A program made the position numbers and the translations under genes. A stretch of DNA of 64,000 nt from Actinomycetaceae bacterium (GTDB lineage: Bacteria > Actinomycetota > Actinomycetes > Actinomycetales > Actinomycetaceae): contig JAUNVP010000005.1 of assembly GCA_030537615.1 (NCBI GenBank), forward strand, positions 55,600 through 119,599. The letters run 5' to 3'. The notes beneath the pieces are model-generated. The model worked only from the letters and a program-made list of their open reading frames with translations, was not told the DNA's origin and made no database searches. How positions within the stretch are numbered: position 1 is the first letter of the stretch; the number at the start of each line of letters is the position of its first letter. This document shows positions 34,309 through 42,984 of this stretch, piece by piece.

Positions 34309-35634
34309 GTGCGGTTCGATCTGATTTCGATTTTCCCCAAGTATTTCGACGCTCTCGGCCTGTCTCTCATGGGGAAAGCTGTCGACTCCGGACACGTCGA
34401 TATCGGTATCCACGATCTGCGGGACTGGACGACGGACCGACATCGCACTGTTGATGACACGCCCTATGGGGGCGGAGCTGGCATGGTCATGCGAGCCGAT
34501 GTGTGGGGGCGCGCGATTGATGCCGTGTTGCGCGCCGAAGGCCGACGAGTCCTCGCCATTCCCACACCGTCTGGAAGAGTTCTGACGCAACAGCGCGTAC
34601 GTTCACTCATTGACGCGGATCAGATCGTGTTTGCGTGTGGCCGTTACGAGGGTATTGATGCCCGGGTAGCCGAGCACTATGGGCAAACTGACATTGAGGT
34701 TTTCGAGTATTCGATCGGGGATTACGTTCTCAACGGCGGTGAGGCAGCCGCCCTCGTCCTCGTCGAAGCGGTCGCTCGACTCCGGGATGGATTCATGTCT
34801 AATCCAGAGTCTCTCGTTGAAGAATCGTTCGAAGGTAATGTTCTCGAATATCCGGCTTATACTCGACCGCCGGTATGGGAGAGCCTTCGTGTACCGGAGG
34901 TCCTGACGGGGGGAAATCACGCAGAAATTGCGATCTGGCGCCGACAACGGGCCCTCGAACGCACGGCGCGACGCCGTCCGGATCTCATTCCCACGATAGA
35001 GCCGGGAACCCTATCGACTCTCGATCGGGAAGTCCTCGCCGCACACGGATGGGTGGCAGGTGCCGACTCGAAGTGGAAACGAGTGACGATTCGACCCGCC
35101 CGAATTGACGAAGCTGCGGCATTATCCGAGTTGGCCGCAACGACATTTCCAGATGCCTGTCCGCCCGAGGTTGGGCCCGAGGCGCAAGCTGAACATATTG
35201 CGCAGAATTTGAATGAGAGAGCCGTCAGGCAGTGGATTGAGTCAGACAACCACCGCGTCCTCGTTGCCGATATCGAAGGCTCACTCATGGCCTACACGAT
35301 GATCGTTCTCTATGCCGATGGAGAGTATCCTGACGACGTTCCCGAGAAACACATCGCCCCTGCCCCTACCTATGTGTCAAAGTGCTACACGAGCGCCGAC
35401 TACCGGGGGAGTGGGCTATCGGGCGCGATTTTTGAGGCCGCACTAGTTGACGCCGTACCGCACTCACACGGAACACAGTTTGTGCTCGGCACCAACCGGG
35501 CAAACCGCCGGGCACGCGACTTCTACAGGCGACACGGTTTCAAAAAAAGTGGGCGTCGAGTGTTCTGGGTAGGCGACGTTCGTAACGAAGACGTCGTCAT
35601 GATTCGGCCGATCAGTGAGATTGCTAACGCCTAA
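34309..35634 (+). CDS. trmD: tRNA (guanine-N1)-methyltransferase TrmD fused to a GNAT acetyltransferase domain
   Basis: This 441-residue protein consists of two domains. Residues 1 to ~253 are TrmD, which makes m1G37 in tRNA: MRFDLISIFPKYFDAL, DDTPYGGGAGMVMR, FACGRYEGIDAR and the trefoil-knot SIGDYVLNGGEAA. From about residue 257 (KRVTIRPARIDEAAALSELA) the frame continues into a GNAT N-acetyltransferase domain with the acetyl-CoA segment YTSADYRGSGLSGAIFEAAL and ANRRARDFYRRHGFKKSGR. No stop or internal ribosome site separates them. GTG at 34309 follows GGGGAGG. Two repeat copies lie in the GNAT half (ERAVRQ and EGSLMAYT peptides) and one in TrmD (ESLRVPE). Confidence 0.9.
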   Translation: MRFDLISIFPKYFDALGLSLMGKAVDSGHVDIGIHDLRDWTTDRHRTVDDTPYGGGAGMVMRADVWGRAIDAVLRAEGRRVLAIPTPSGRVLTQQRVRSLIDADQIVFACGRYEGIDARVAEHYGQTDIEVFEYSIGDYVLNGGEAAALVLVEAVARLRDGFMSNPESLVEESFEGNVLEYPAYTRPPVWESLRVPEVLTGGNHAEIAIWRRQRALERTARRRPDLIPTIEPGTLSTLDREVLAAHGWVAGADSKWKRVTIRPARIDEAAALSELAATTFPDACPPEVGPEAQAEHIAQNLNERAVRQWIESDNHRVLVADIEGSLMAYTMIVLYADGEYPDDVPEKHIAPAPTYVSKCYTSADYRGSGLSGAIFEAALVDAVPHSHGTQFVLGTNRANRRARDFYRRHGFKKSGRRVFWVGDVRNEDVVMIRPISEIANA

Positions 35635-35655
35635 GCCAAGAGAGAGCCATCGATC

Positions 35656-35685
35656 TCGACGCTGTCTTGTCGGTTATGGCACAAT
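35656..35685 (+). promoter_or_regulatory. Probable rplS promoter
   Basis: TCGACG (35656-35661) and CACAAT (35680-35685) are 18 bases apart, with the box in context GGCACAATAG as before rpsP. The remaining ~130-base leader to the rplS ATG is GC-rich and probably folded. Confidence 0.4.
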
Positions 35686-35817
35686 AGAGCGGTTGGAAAC
35701 GGTGGTGCAACCTGCCGCAGGGGGCCACCCACGCCGCTTCCCGCACTGCAGTCGGCGAGAATAACTCGCCTAAGGCAACAGTTTTGACCTGCGGCAATGC
35801 TGTTGAGGAGAACAATC

Positions 35818-36165
35818 ATGCAACGACTTGATGCTGTTGACGCGCCCTCATTGCGCGATGATATTCCGAAGTTCAACGCCGGTGACACCGTCAAAGTACA
35901 CGTAAAGGTGACCGAAGGTAACCGCACGCGTATTCAGGTTTTCCAGGGTGTAGTCATCCGCCGTCAGGGCGACGGGCTACGCGAAACCTACACGGTTCGC
36001 AAGGTGTCGTTCGGTGTGGGAGTGGAGCGTACGTTCCCCGTCCACACGCCAACGGTTGAAAAGATCGAGGTTGTCAGCCGAGGCCGCGTGCGTCGCGCGA
36101 AGCTGTACTACCTTCGCGACCGTCACGGCAAGGCTGCTCGCATTCGCGAGAAGCGCGAAAACTAA
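35818..36165 (+). CDS. rplS: 50S ribosomal protein L19
   Basis: This 115-residue large-subunit protein at the subunit interface has the core [45 protein letters not shown] and [18 protein letters not shown]. The ATG at 35818 is preceded by TTGAGGAG. A strong terminator follows directly, so it forms a short, separately promoted unit after trmD. Confidence 0.97.
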   Translation: MQRLDAVDAPSLRDDIPKFNAGDTVKVHVKVTEGNRTRIQVFQGVVIRRQGDGLRETYTVRKVSFGVGVERTFPVHTPTVEKIEVVSRGRVRRAKLYYLRDRHGKAARIREKREN

Positions 36166-36174
36166 GAACCACTA

Positions 36175-36207
36175 CGAAAGCCCCGGGCTCGGTGTCCGGG
36201 GCTTTCG
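36175..36207 (+). terminator. Terminator after rplS
   Basis: CGAAAGCCCCGG (36175-36186) and CCGGGGCTTTCG (36196-36207) form a perfect 12-bp stem with a 9-base loop, located 10 bases after the stop codon. The stem itself carries A3/T3 at its base, but no long T-tract follows. Confidence 0.8.
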
Positions 36208-36287
36208 CGTACGAGCCGCAAGGCTCTCCGATACGTTTTTAGCGCAACAGACTAAGATGACAATAGGTCTTGTAGGAAGGAGTGTTG

Positions 36288-37037
36288 GTGGTAACTGATC
36301 GACCGCGACATATTGCTCCGGGAACGACACACGCTCCCCTCGACAATGAGTCCGAGGATGCTCAAGAGCGGCCTCGCTCTCTGCTCGTACGTCTCAGCGA
36401 GTACGCCCTCATCCTTATCATCGCTCTTGTCATTTCCGCCGGTGTCCGACTCTTTCTCGTACAAGCTTTTTGGATTCCGTCCGGCTCGATGGAAGAGACT
36501 CTCGCGGTCGGCGACAACGTGCTGGTATCACGACTGACACCAACAGTTTCTGCTATTGACCGCGGCGATGTTGTCGTGTTCCACGATGAGCTCGAATGGT
36601 TGAACGCTCCTCCCGAACAGGTGGGGGTCAAAAAATATGTCTATACAGCGCTCGAATTCGTCGGCTTACGTCCGGCGCGGGGCGATCAGCACCTAATTAA
36701 ACGCGTTGTTGGTCTCGGCGGCGATCACGTCGTGTGTTGCGACTCGAGCGGGTTGCTACAAATTAATGGTCAATCGGTCAACGAACCGTATGTGGCCCCC
36801 GGTTCCGACAATGCCCTCCAACCGTTTGATGTGACAGTACCGGAGGGAAAACTATGGGTCATGGGGGATAACCGTAACCATTCGGCTGACTCGCGCGCAC
36901 ACATGAGAGAGCCTTCCGGGCCGTTTGTCGATGAGGACGCCGTGGTCGGGCGCGTACTCTTCGTGTCTTGGCCGATTAAACACTGGTCGAATCCGAACGA
37001 TAACGACACATTCGCTACGGTGCCTGATGCCCACTAG
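36288..37037 (+). CDS. lepB: Signal peptidase I
   Basis: This membrane-anchored serine protease of about 249 residues removes signal peptides from exported proteins. An N-terminal transmembrane helix (EYALILIIALVISAGVRLFL) is followed by the catalytic serine in WIPSGSMEETL and the general-base lysine in LIKRVVGLGGD. Box E is GDNRNHSADSR. Right after box E comes a repeat-encoded MREPSG peptide in place of the usual short loop. GTG 36288 suits the AGGAAGG site; a GTG at 36282 is closer than usual. Confidence 0.92.
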   Translation: MVTDRPRHIAPGTTHAPLDNESEDAQERPRSLLVRLSEYALILIIALVISAGVRLFLVQAFWIPSGSMEETLAVGDNVLVSRLTPTVSAIDRGDVVVFHDELEWLNAPPEQVGVKKYVYTALEFVGLRPARGDQHLIKRVVGLGGDHVVCCDSSGLLQINGQSVNEPYVAPGSDNALQPFDVTVPEGKLWVMGDNRNHSADSRAHMREPSGPFVDEDAVVGRVLFVSWPIKHWSNPNDNDTFATVPDAH

Positions 37038-37746
37038 GCCGGTTCCCACCCTCGAACTGGAGCATTCTCTCTCCCACCATGGTCCTGTTATCGGGATGGA
37101 CGAGGTTGGGCGCGGGTGTCTTGCGGGACCTGTTGCAGTGGGAGCGTGCGTGTCCGGATTAACGCATGAAAGAGCCGTGGGAGAGCAGCCGGAAGGGCTC
37201 GCTGATTCCAAATACCTGTCCGCCCAGGCTCGAACTCAGTTGGTTCCTTCTATCGCTTCTTGGACGTGGCCGGTCGCGGTGTGCTTCGCATCGGCGAGCG
37301 AAGTGGATGATCTCGGGATCATTAATGCGCTACAACTTGCAGGTATTCGGGCGCTCGAAGCAATTGTTCGTAGCGGAGTGAGGCCGGGAGTCGTCATCCT
37401 CGACGGCCCGCATGACTGGCTCACTCCACTCGACGATCTGTTTTCGGCCCAAACCGCGGACCGAGTGGAACGCTTTACGGCGGTGGGCAATCCCCGAGTC
37501 GTTACCCAAGTGAAAGCAGACGCGACGTCTGCGGTAGTCTCCGCCGCGTCGATTATGGCGAAAGTCAGCCGAGACCATCTGATGGAGACCCTTGATGATC
37601 CAGGGTACGGGTGGAAATCAAATAAAGGATATGCCGCGAAACAACACCGCAGTGCGATAACCAACCTGGGGGCGAGCCCACTCCATCGCTTGACATGGAA
37701 ACTCTGTGCGGATGAAGTAGCGCAACGCAATCGAAAAAAGGCATGA
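37027..37746 (+). CDS. rnhB: Ribonuclease HII
   Basis: This 239-residue enzyme cuts RNA in RNA-DNA hybrids, including single misincorporated ribonucleotides. The catalytic pattern is IGMDEVGRGCLAGPVAVGA (Asp-Glu), DSKYLSAQAR (here ADSKYLS), ILDGPHDWL (Asp) and SAASIMAKVSRD. The ATG at 37027 overlaps the end of lepB by 11 bases; longer readings lie fully within lepB. A repeat copy encodes HERAVGEQ in a surface-loop region. Confidence 0.93.
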   Translation: MPTRPVPTLELEHSLSHHGPVIGMDEVGRGCLAGPVAVGACVSGLTHERAVGEQPEGLADSKYLSAQARTQLVPSIASWTWPVAVCFASASEVDDLGIINALQLAGIRALEAIVRSGVRPGVVILDGPHDWLTPLDDLFSAQTADRVERFTAVGNPRVVTQVKADATSAVVSAASIMAKVSRDHLMETLDDPGYGWKSNKGYAAKQHRSAITNLGASPLHRLTWKLCADEVAQRNRKKA

Positions 37747-37753
37747 TGGAACG

Positions 37754-38053
37754 GTGAACGCAGATATCGAAGGTTACGAAAACAATCTTGAACTCGACCT
37801 CTTTCGGGAATACCGCGATGTCGTCAATCTGTTCAAGTACGTTGTGGAAACAGAACGACGTTTTTACCTGTGCAACCAGGTTGACGTCCAGGTTCATCCG
37901 GTTGGTAACGATGTTTTCTTCGAACTTCGCCTATCCGATGCCTGGGTGTGGGACATTTACCGGTCGTCGCGTTTCATTAAGTCTGTCCGGGTGATGACTT
38001 TTAAAGACATCAATGTTGAAGAGCTGTCGAAGTCGGAGCTCGACTTGCCCTAG
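37754..38053 (+). CDS. DUF2469 family protein
   Basis: This 99-residue acidic protein (ELDLFREYRDVVNLFKYVVETERRFYL ... LRLSDAWVWDIYRSSRFIKSV) matches the DUF2469 family, found between rnhB and yraN in most actinobacteria. Function is unknown. No signal peptide or membrane segment is seen. It starts with GTG 7 bases after rnhB, so it is co-transcribed. Confidence 0.88.
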   Translation: MNADIEGYENNLELDLFREYRDVVNLFKYVVETERRFYLCNQVDVQVHPVGNDVFFELRLSDAWVWDIYRSSRFIKSVRVMTFKDINVEELSKSELDLP

Positions 38054-38150
38054 TGTGATCCCATCTGGGGACACCTAGCGGCTTTTTACCCTGGGGATTT
38101 CTCGTTATCCACAACGTGTGCGGCTGTCCTCGTCAAATTGCGATGTAAGC

Positions 38151-38176
38151 GTCACAGTGTGACTGGGAGGTCACAC
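38151..38176 (+). promoter_or_regulatory. Overlapping alternative hairpins at the yraN-comM-dprA ribosome site
   Basis: GTCACA-G-TGTGAC (38151-38163) is a perfect 6-bp inverted repeat. Its right half also pairs downstream: GTGTGAC (38157-38163), loop TGGGAG, GTCACAC (38170-38176). The second hairpin places the GGGAGG ribosome site of yraN in and next to its loop, directly before the ATG at 38177. The two hairpins exclude each other. The first could alternatively be a protein operator in DNA. Confidence 0.5.
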
Positions 38177-38530
38177 ATGACAAACACACGCTATCAACTG
38201 GGACAACTCGGCGAACGGATGGTCGCTGAGCATCTTGAATCTCAAGGGTGGGATATCCTCGAGCGAAATTATCGACGCAAGGGCGCTGAGATTGACATTG
38301 TCGCACGGGACGGATCGACTACCGTGTTTGTCGAAGTGCGCACTCGCCGAAATCGGAGTGCTGGAGGCGCCTTCGAATCCATCACCCCAGACAAGTTCAG
38401 TACTCTGCGGCGCGCGGCCGCTAAGTGGCTCGGCGAAAAAGGAACGACCCGTCAGGCGCGCATCGATGCCGTAACGGTAGAAATTCGAGGAAGTCAAGCG
38501 ACCCTCACACACCATCGAGGACTCGCATGA
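38177..38530 (+). CDS. yraN: YraN family (UPF0102) nuclease-like protein
   Basis: This 117-residue protein has a restriction-endonuclease-like core: LGQLGERMVAEHLESQGW, AEIDIVARDGSTTVFVEVRTRR (the D-ExK type site, here EVR) and FSTLRRAAAKWL. The biological role is not settled. Its stop overlaps the comM ATG (ATGA), and the order yraN-comM-dprA is conserved in actinobacteria, suggesting a DNA-processing link. Confidence 0.9.
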   Translation: MTNTRYQLGQLGERMVAEHLESQGWDILERNYRRKGAEIDIVARDGSTTVFVEVRTRRNRSAGGAFESITPDKFSTLRRAAAKWLGEKGTTRQARIDAVTVEIRGSQATLTHHRGLA

Positions 38531-40080
38531 GCACCATCCTCGTGCGCACGCTCGCGGTGGCTCTCACAGGAATTGACGCACATATCGTCTCTGTCGAAAC
38601 CCACGTCGGAACCGGAGTCGTATCTTTCAAACTGGTCGGACTGCCCGACGCTTCGGTCAAAGAAGCCCGCGAACGAGTCCGCGCCGCACTCCAATCGTGC
38701 GGAGTCGACTGGTTTGAGCGTCGCGTGACCGTCAATCTCTCCCCGGCGGGAATCCCCAAGATGGGGTCGGCCTTTGACCTGGCGATCGCAGTGGGAATGC
38801 TCTGTGCACGGAACTATCTCACCCCAGACGCTATTGCTGATACCGTGTTCATCGCCGAACTCGGACTCGACGGATCCTTACGCCCCGTTCGCGGCATACT
38901 TCCCGCAGTTATCGGCGCTGCGAAAGCGGGAATCGAGCGGGTAATCGTCGCCGCTTCTTCGACAGAAGAGGCCGCCCTAGTTCCCGGGATTACCGTCCAC
39001 GGATACCCCCATTTGCGCGACCTTGTCTCCGACCTCGGAGGGCGAATGCCTGAGCCTGCTGCCTCGCTTGAGGCCGACCACTATCAGCGACCTCGCCAGC
39101 AACGTCCCCGCGAGGATAATGTCGATCTCGCTGATGTGCGCGGTCAGGAATTTGCTACCAGAGGCCTCATCATTGCGGCAGCTGGAGGTCATCACATCAT
39201 GATGATCGGGGAACCAGGGTCGGGTAAAACGATGCTCGCCAAACGATTACCAACGATCCTGCCCGATCTTGAGGACACCGACGCTATCGATGTGACAGCT
39301 CTCCATTCTATTGCCGGGACATTCGATTCAACCGGTGGGCTCATGCGCCGCCCTCCAATACAAACACCTCATCACAGTGCTACGATGCCAGCCATCATCG
39401 GCGGAGGAACTGCGATGGCAGTTCCCGGAGCCGTCTCCCTTGCACACGCCGGTGTTCTCGTCTTGGATGAGTCCGCGGAATTTTCACCATCCGTTCTTGA
39501 TTCGCTCAGACAACCGCTGGAGTCTGGAACGATTTCAATCCACCGCTCGCGGGCCCGAGTAACCTACCCGGCACGTTTTCAACTCGTCCTCGCCACCAAC
39601 CCCTGCCCATGCGGTCATGCAATGAGTCGGAAGAAACAGTGTTCGTGCTCATCGATTCAGCAGCGGCGCTATCTCAATCGGTTATCGGGACCGCTTCTCG
39701 ACCGCATCGACATTCAGGTATCCATGTGCACACCCACGCCCGCAGCTCTCGCTGAACCGCCTCCCTACACGTCGGCTGACGCTCGCGCTCAGGTACGTGA
39801 AGCGCGAGCTCGGTCCCGCCACCGGTGGCGTAATGAACCGTGGTCACTGAACGCTCACGCTCCCTCCCAATCGATCCGCACGTTACTTGGGTCGCTCGAG
39901 GAGGGGATCGGTCGCGGTGTGGACGATGCCGTCAACAACGGCGTCCTCAGCTTGCGCGGAGCGGATCGGGTGGTCCGAATTGCCTTAACGATAGCTGACC
40001 TGCGAGGAAGCGAAGTCAGCATGAATGATCTAGCGCTCGCTCTCCAGTACAGAAATGGAATGAACCATGGCACCCCTTGA
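38527..40080 (+). CDS. comM: ComM/YifB family Mg-chelatase-like AAA+ helicase
   Basis: This 517-residue protein has an N-terminal Lon-like domain (VGLPDASVKEARERVRAAL, NLSPAGIPKMGSAFDLAIA), then an AAA+ module with Walker A GEPGSGKTMLAKR, Walker B VLDESAEFSP, and a cysteine cluster NPCPCGHAMSRKKQCSCS. In Vibrio and Acinetobacter ComM is a branch-migration helicase that extends integration of transforming DNA. In actinobacteria the gene is widespread and its role less tested. It overlaps yraN by 4 bases and dprA by 14 bases. Confidence 0.92.
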   Translation: MSTILVRTLAVALTGIDAHIVSVETHVGTGVVSFKLVGLPDASVKEARERVRAALQSCGVDWFERRVTVNLSPAGIPKMGSAFDLAIAVGMLCARNYLTPDAIADTVFIAELGLDGSLRPVRGILPAVIGAAKAGIERVIVAASSTEEAALVPGITVHGYPHLRDLVSDLGGRMPEPAASLEADHYQRPRQQRPREDNVDLADVRGQEFATRGLIIAAAGGHHIMMIGEPGSGKTMLAKRLPTILPDLEDTDAIDVTALHSIAGTFDSTGGLMRRPPIQTPHHSATMPAIIGGGTAMAVPGAVSLAHAGVLVLDESAEFSPSVLDSLRQPLESGTISIHRSRARVTYPARFQLVLATNPCPCGHAMSRKKQCSCSSIQQRRYLNRLSGPLLDRIDIQVSMCTPTPAALAEPPPYTSADARAQVREARARSRHRWRNEPWSLNAHAPSQSIRTLLGSLEEGIGRGVDDAVNNGVLSLRGADRVVRIALTIADLRGSEVSMNDLALALQYRNGMNHGTP

Positions 40081-41218
40081 TCTCACGTCACCTCTTCACG
40101 TTGCCTGCGCGTGGAGTGCGATTATCGAACCCGGTGATGAGGCCGCAGGTATTCTCCGTCAGCAACTGGGCGACGCGCGCGCATTGGAGTGGATTTTGTC
40201 GAAGCCCACAGTAGACACGCTGCCAAGCACGATTGCGCTCGATGAGGCCGGACGACCTCGTCCGTGGACGCAGGCAATCAACCGATGGCTTCCTCGTGTC
40301 GACACTCTCAACGTCGAAAAAGACCTTGAAGCTCTTGATCGAGTCGGCGGTCATGTTGTTCTTCCCGGCCACCCCGAGTGGCCCACAGAACTTGACGATC
40401 TCGCATTCGCCGCGCCGAGTGCACTGTGGGTACGTGGATCACTCAGTGCATCTGCGAGGATCGGGATCGTTGGTGCGCGAGCATCGACAGCTTTGGGGAA
40501 CTCCACAGCTCGCGATTTTGCGTGGGAGCTGGCGCGCGAAGGAATTGATATCGTTTCCGGGGGTGCATTCGGGATTGATGCTGCGGCGCATCGAGGAGCC
40601 CTGACATCCGGACGAACCACTGCGTTCATGGCCGGAGGAGTCGCCAATCTCTATCCGATCTCCCATCTCGATATGTTTGACTCGATTATCGAGACCGGTG
40701 CAGTCGTGTCGGAGTCACCACCTCACTGGCGTCCCGCTCGATGGCGCTTCCTCGCTCGTAACCGACTGATCGCAGCGTACTCACACGCCTGCGTAGTTAT
40801 CGAAGCAGCGACACGATCGGGCGCTTTAGCGACGATTCGCCGCGCCATGGATCTGAATCGGCCCGTGGGAGCCGTTCCGGGTCCCATCACGTCGGCATCA
40901 TCACGAGGATGCCACGAGATGATTAGAAATGGCGTGACACTTGTAACCTGTGCGGCCGAGGTGCGTGAGCTCATTGACGATATCGGTGAGCATCTATTTG
41001 ATCTCGATCAGCAATCACCATCCGGCACTGGGGCACTCGCACAACTCACGCAGTCACAGCGACGCATATTCGATGCGCTTCCGGTCAAACGCGCAACCAC
41101 CGTGGCAAAGATTGCCAGTATTGCCGGTCTGGGCACCACAGAGGTGCTGCGCGAGACCGCTACACTAGCGATGAAAGGTGTAGTCATCATCGAAGGCGAG
41201 CATATTCGACGCGTATGA
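40067..41218 (+). CDS. dprA: DNA-processing protein DprA
   Basis: This 383-residue protein has the DprA Rossmann-fold domain: IGIVGARASTALGN, IVSGGAFGIDAAAHRGAL and RFLARNRLIAAYSHACVVIEA. A C-terminal winged-helix-like region follows (ATTVAKIASIAGLGTTEVLRE). DprA loads RecA onto incoming single-stranded DNA during natural transformation. With comM it makes the window's link to competence, although both genes persist in species not known to transform. Confidence 0.94.
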   Translation: MAPLDLTSPLHVACAWSAIIEPGDEAAGILRQQLGDARALEWILSKPTVDTLPSTIALDEAGRPRPWTQAINRWLPRVDTLNVEKDLEALDRVGGHVVLPGHPEWPTELDDLAFAAPSALWVRGSLSASARIGIVGARASTALGNSTARDFAWELAREGIDIVSGGAFGIDAAAHRGALTSGRTTAFMAGGVANLYPISHLDMFDSIIETGAVVSESPPHWRPARWRFLARNRLIAAYSHACVVIEAATRSGALATIRRAMDLNRPVGAVPGPITSASSRGCHEMIRNGVTLVTCAAEVRELIDDIGEHLFDLDQQSPSGTGALAQLTQSQRRIFDALPVKRATTVAKIASIAGLGTTEVLRETATLAMKGVVIIEGEHIRRV

Positions 41219-41227
41219 GGAGGCCGC

Positions 41228-42142
41228 ATGGATCTGTCTGTATCTGCTCATGCGGTGATTGATTCGTGGATCGAGTACCTCACCCACACGCGTGGTTTTA
41301 CCGATAACACTGTGCGCGCATACCGCAGTGACGCGACAGCGTGTTTTGAGTTCATTTTAGGACACGAGGCTTTCACTCCGGACGCCCTCACTCCGCGTGC
41401 TTTTCGAGCGTGGCTTGGACAACGGGCGCGTGAGGGTGAGTCGAGGGCGAGCCTCGCGCGCTACGCTGCAAGTATCCGGTTACTTGGCCAATGGCTTGAA
41501 CACGAAGGAATCGTTGAGTCCGACCCCACCCTTAAGATTCGTAGCGCCTCGGTTGATCAGCACCTACCGCAGACTCTGACCGTCACTCAGATATCGAAAC
41601 TATTTACCGAGCTAGAACACCGCGCCAGCGAAGGAGACGCCGCGGAATTACGCGATCGCGCGATGTTCGAACTGATGTATTCATGTGGGATCCGGGTCGG
41701 TGAGCTTACTGGACTCGATACGGAAAGCATCGATCACGCTCAACGCACCATGCGCGTACTCGGCAAGGGGCGCAAGGAACGAGTTGTGCCCTACGGACTC
41801 CCCGCCGAAGAAGCCCTCATCGCATGGTTGGAAAAAGGGCGGCCGAGCGTCGCATATGAGCAATCGGGACACGCTCTATTTCTGGGCGTACGTGGCAAAC
41901 GGATTGATCAACGGACCGTGCGAGAACGCTTGGCAAGGGCGTGTGTATTGGCTGGTGTCCCCGTCCTCAGCCCGCACGGGTTACGACACTGCGCGGCAAC
42001 CCACATGCTCGAGGGCGGAGCAGACCTGCGCGCAGTTCAGGACATGCTTGGACACTCATCGTTGGCTACAACGCAACGCTATACCCATGTGGACTCTGCT
42101 CGGCTATCCGCCATCATGCGTCAGGCTCATCCCAGGGCTTAA
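41228..42142 (+). CDS. xerC: Tyrosine recombinase XerC
   Basis: This 304-residue site-specific recombinase has an N-terminal SAM-like core-binding domain (YLTHTRGFTDNTVRAYRSD) and a C-terminal catalytic domain: SCGIRVGEL (Arg I), HGLRHCAATHML (His-x-x-Arg), GHSSLATTQRYTHV (His and the nucleophilic Tyr). XerC with XerD resolves chromosome dimers at dif. Position behind dprA is the usual location of xerC. The ATG follows GAGGAGG. The 3' end overlaps the convergent peptidase gene by 29 bases. Confidence 0.9.
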   Translation: MDLSVSAHAVIDSWIEYLTHTRGFTDNTVRAYRSDATACFEFILGHEAFTPDALTPRAFRAWLGQRAREGESRASLARYAASIRLLGQWLEHEGIVESDPTLKIRSASVDQHLPQTLTVTQISKLFTELEHRASEGDAAELRDRAMFELMYSCGIRVGELTGLDTESIDHAQRTMRVLGKGRKERVVPYGLPAEEALIAWLEKGRPSVAYEQSGHALFLGVRGKRIDQRTVRERLARACVLAGVPVLSPHGLRHCAATHMLEGGADLRAVQDMLGHSSLATTQRYTHVDSARLSAIMRQAHPRA

Positions 42143-42671
42143 GAACCGGTTGTCCAGCCAACAGGACGAGGGGATTGAGATATGTGTCGCGGCCCATTTT
42201 GACTCCCCAATGCAGACAGTTCCCTTCGTGTCCGGGCTCGAGTGTGCCGAGGGCGGTTCCGGCTGCGACCCACTGGCGAGGAGACACCAGTGGAGTGACC
42301 GGTTGGAACGTCGTGCGCAATCCGTCTCGATGACGAACGGAGATGACGTTGGTATGCGCTAGTGGCCCCGCGTAGATCACGAGGCCTGCACGCGGTGCTC
42401 GAACGACAGTTCCAACTCCCGGACAGATATCAACACCGCGATGTCCCGCATGCCAACGAACGTCGGGAGGGTCGAATTTCCGGCCGACTATCAGCGGTGG
42501 AGGAACGGGGGCCTGCCACATGGTCACCTCTGGGTGAGCTACGGGTACACCGGTTTCCATAACAGCAGATCCTGGGGCTATGACCGAGGACGGGGTAGCT
42601 CCCGCTGTTGGCAGATTAATTAACAGACCAGTTGCGAGAGCGGTGAGGATTACGACGAGTTTTCTATTCAT
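42114..42671 (-). CDS. Secreted M23 family metallopeptidase
   Basis: This 185-residue protein has a Sec signal peptide (MNRKLVVILTALATGLLI ... AGA) and an M23/LytM domain with zinc ligands in WHAGHRGVDI (HxxxD) and CLHWGVKM (HxH-like end). Family members cut peptidoglycan cross-bridges or regulate amidases. Its short linker (PSSVIAPGSAVMETGVPVAH) is unremarkable. It sits convergent to xerC, in the place where many actinobacteria carry an M23 peptidase next to rpsB. Confidence 0.85.
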   Translation of the reverse strand: MNRKLVVILTALATGLLINLPTAGATPSSVIAPGSAVMETGVPVAHPEVTMWQAPVPPPLIVGRKFDPPDVRWHAGHRGVDICPGVGTVVRAPRAGLVIYAGPLAHTNVISVRHRDGLRTTFQPVTPLVSPRQWVAAGTALGTLEPGHEGNCLHWGVKMGRDTYLNPLVLLAGQPVLKPWDEPDA

Positions 42672-42815
42672 GCTCTGACGCTACGACGAGGCGAGGAGGC
42701 CAGAAACGGGGGGAGCTGCTCAGTGTGGATCGAAAATCCTGTGGACACGTCACGTTACAGATATCTCAATGTGTGTCCGTGAGGCGGCCTCTGCTTCCTC
42801 ACAGACCACAGTGAC

Positions 42816-42916
42816 GGCTCACTCATGAAGAATAACTGCACGGGGAGCACCACGCGTTCGACGACGCGCGAGTACGACCGGGAGGGAGCCTGAGGGAGAA
42901 CTATTATGGGAGAGCC
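42816..42916. repeat. Dispersed repeat, two intergenic copies upstream of rpsB
   Basis: Cores are 42816-42826 (-, AGT) and 42906-42916 (+, GGA), 79 bases apart in inverted orientation. They lie in the 505-base gap between the M23 gene and rpsB. The rest of the gap holds the rpsB promoter and leader; no further gene is seen. Confidence 0.9.
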
Positions 42917-42946
42917 TTCATGGGAGAGGTGTCACAAGGCTGGAAA

Positions 42947-42976
42947 TTCACACCAAACCCGGTGATCGGGTAGAAT
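42947..42976 (+). promoter_or_regulatory. Probable rpsB promoter
   Basis: TTCACA (42947-42952) and TAGAAT (42971-42976) are 18 bases apart. The start point near 42983 leaves a leader of about 190 bases. Confidence 0.55.
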
Positions 42977-42984
42977 CAACCCGG

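Larger units (their letters stand above)
34875..37176. repeat. Dispersed repeat, five coding copies (trmD, lepB, rnhB)
   Basis: Cores are 34875-34885 (+, GGA) in TrmD; 35213-35223 (+, AGA) and 35278-35288 (-, AGT) in the GNAT domain; 36903-36913 (+, AGA) in lepB, read MREPSG; and 37166-37176 (+, AAA, the only AAA variant) in rnhB, read HERAVGE. A degenerate copy lies at about 35639 in the rplS upstream region. Confidence 0.9.

Noticed and set aside
38054..38150. A terminator between DUF2469 and yraN
   Set aside because: No stem with adequate pairing was found, apart from the overlapping hairpins at the yraN start.
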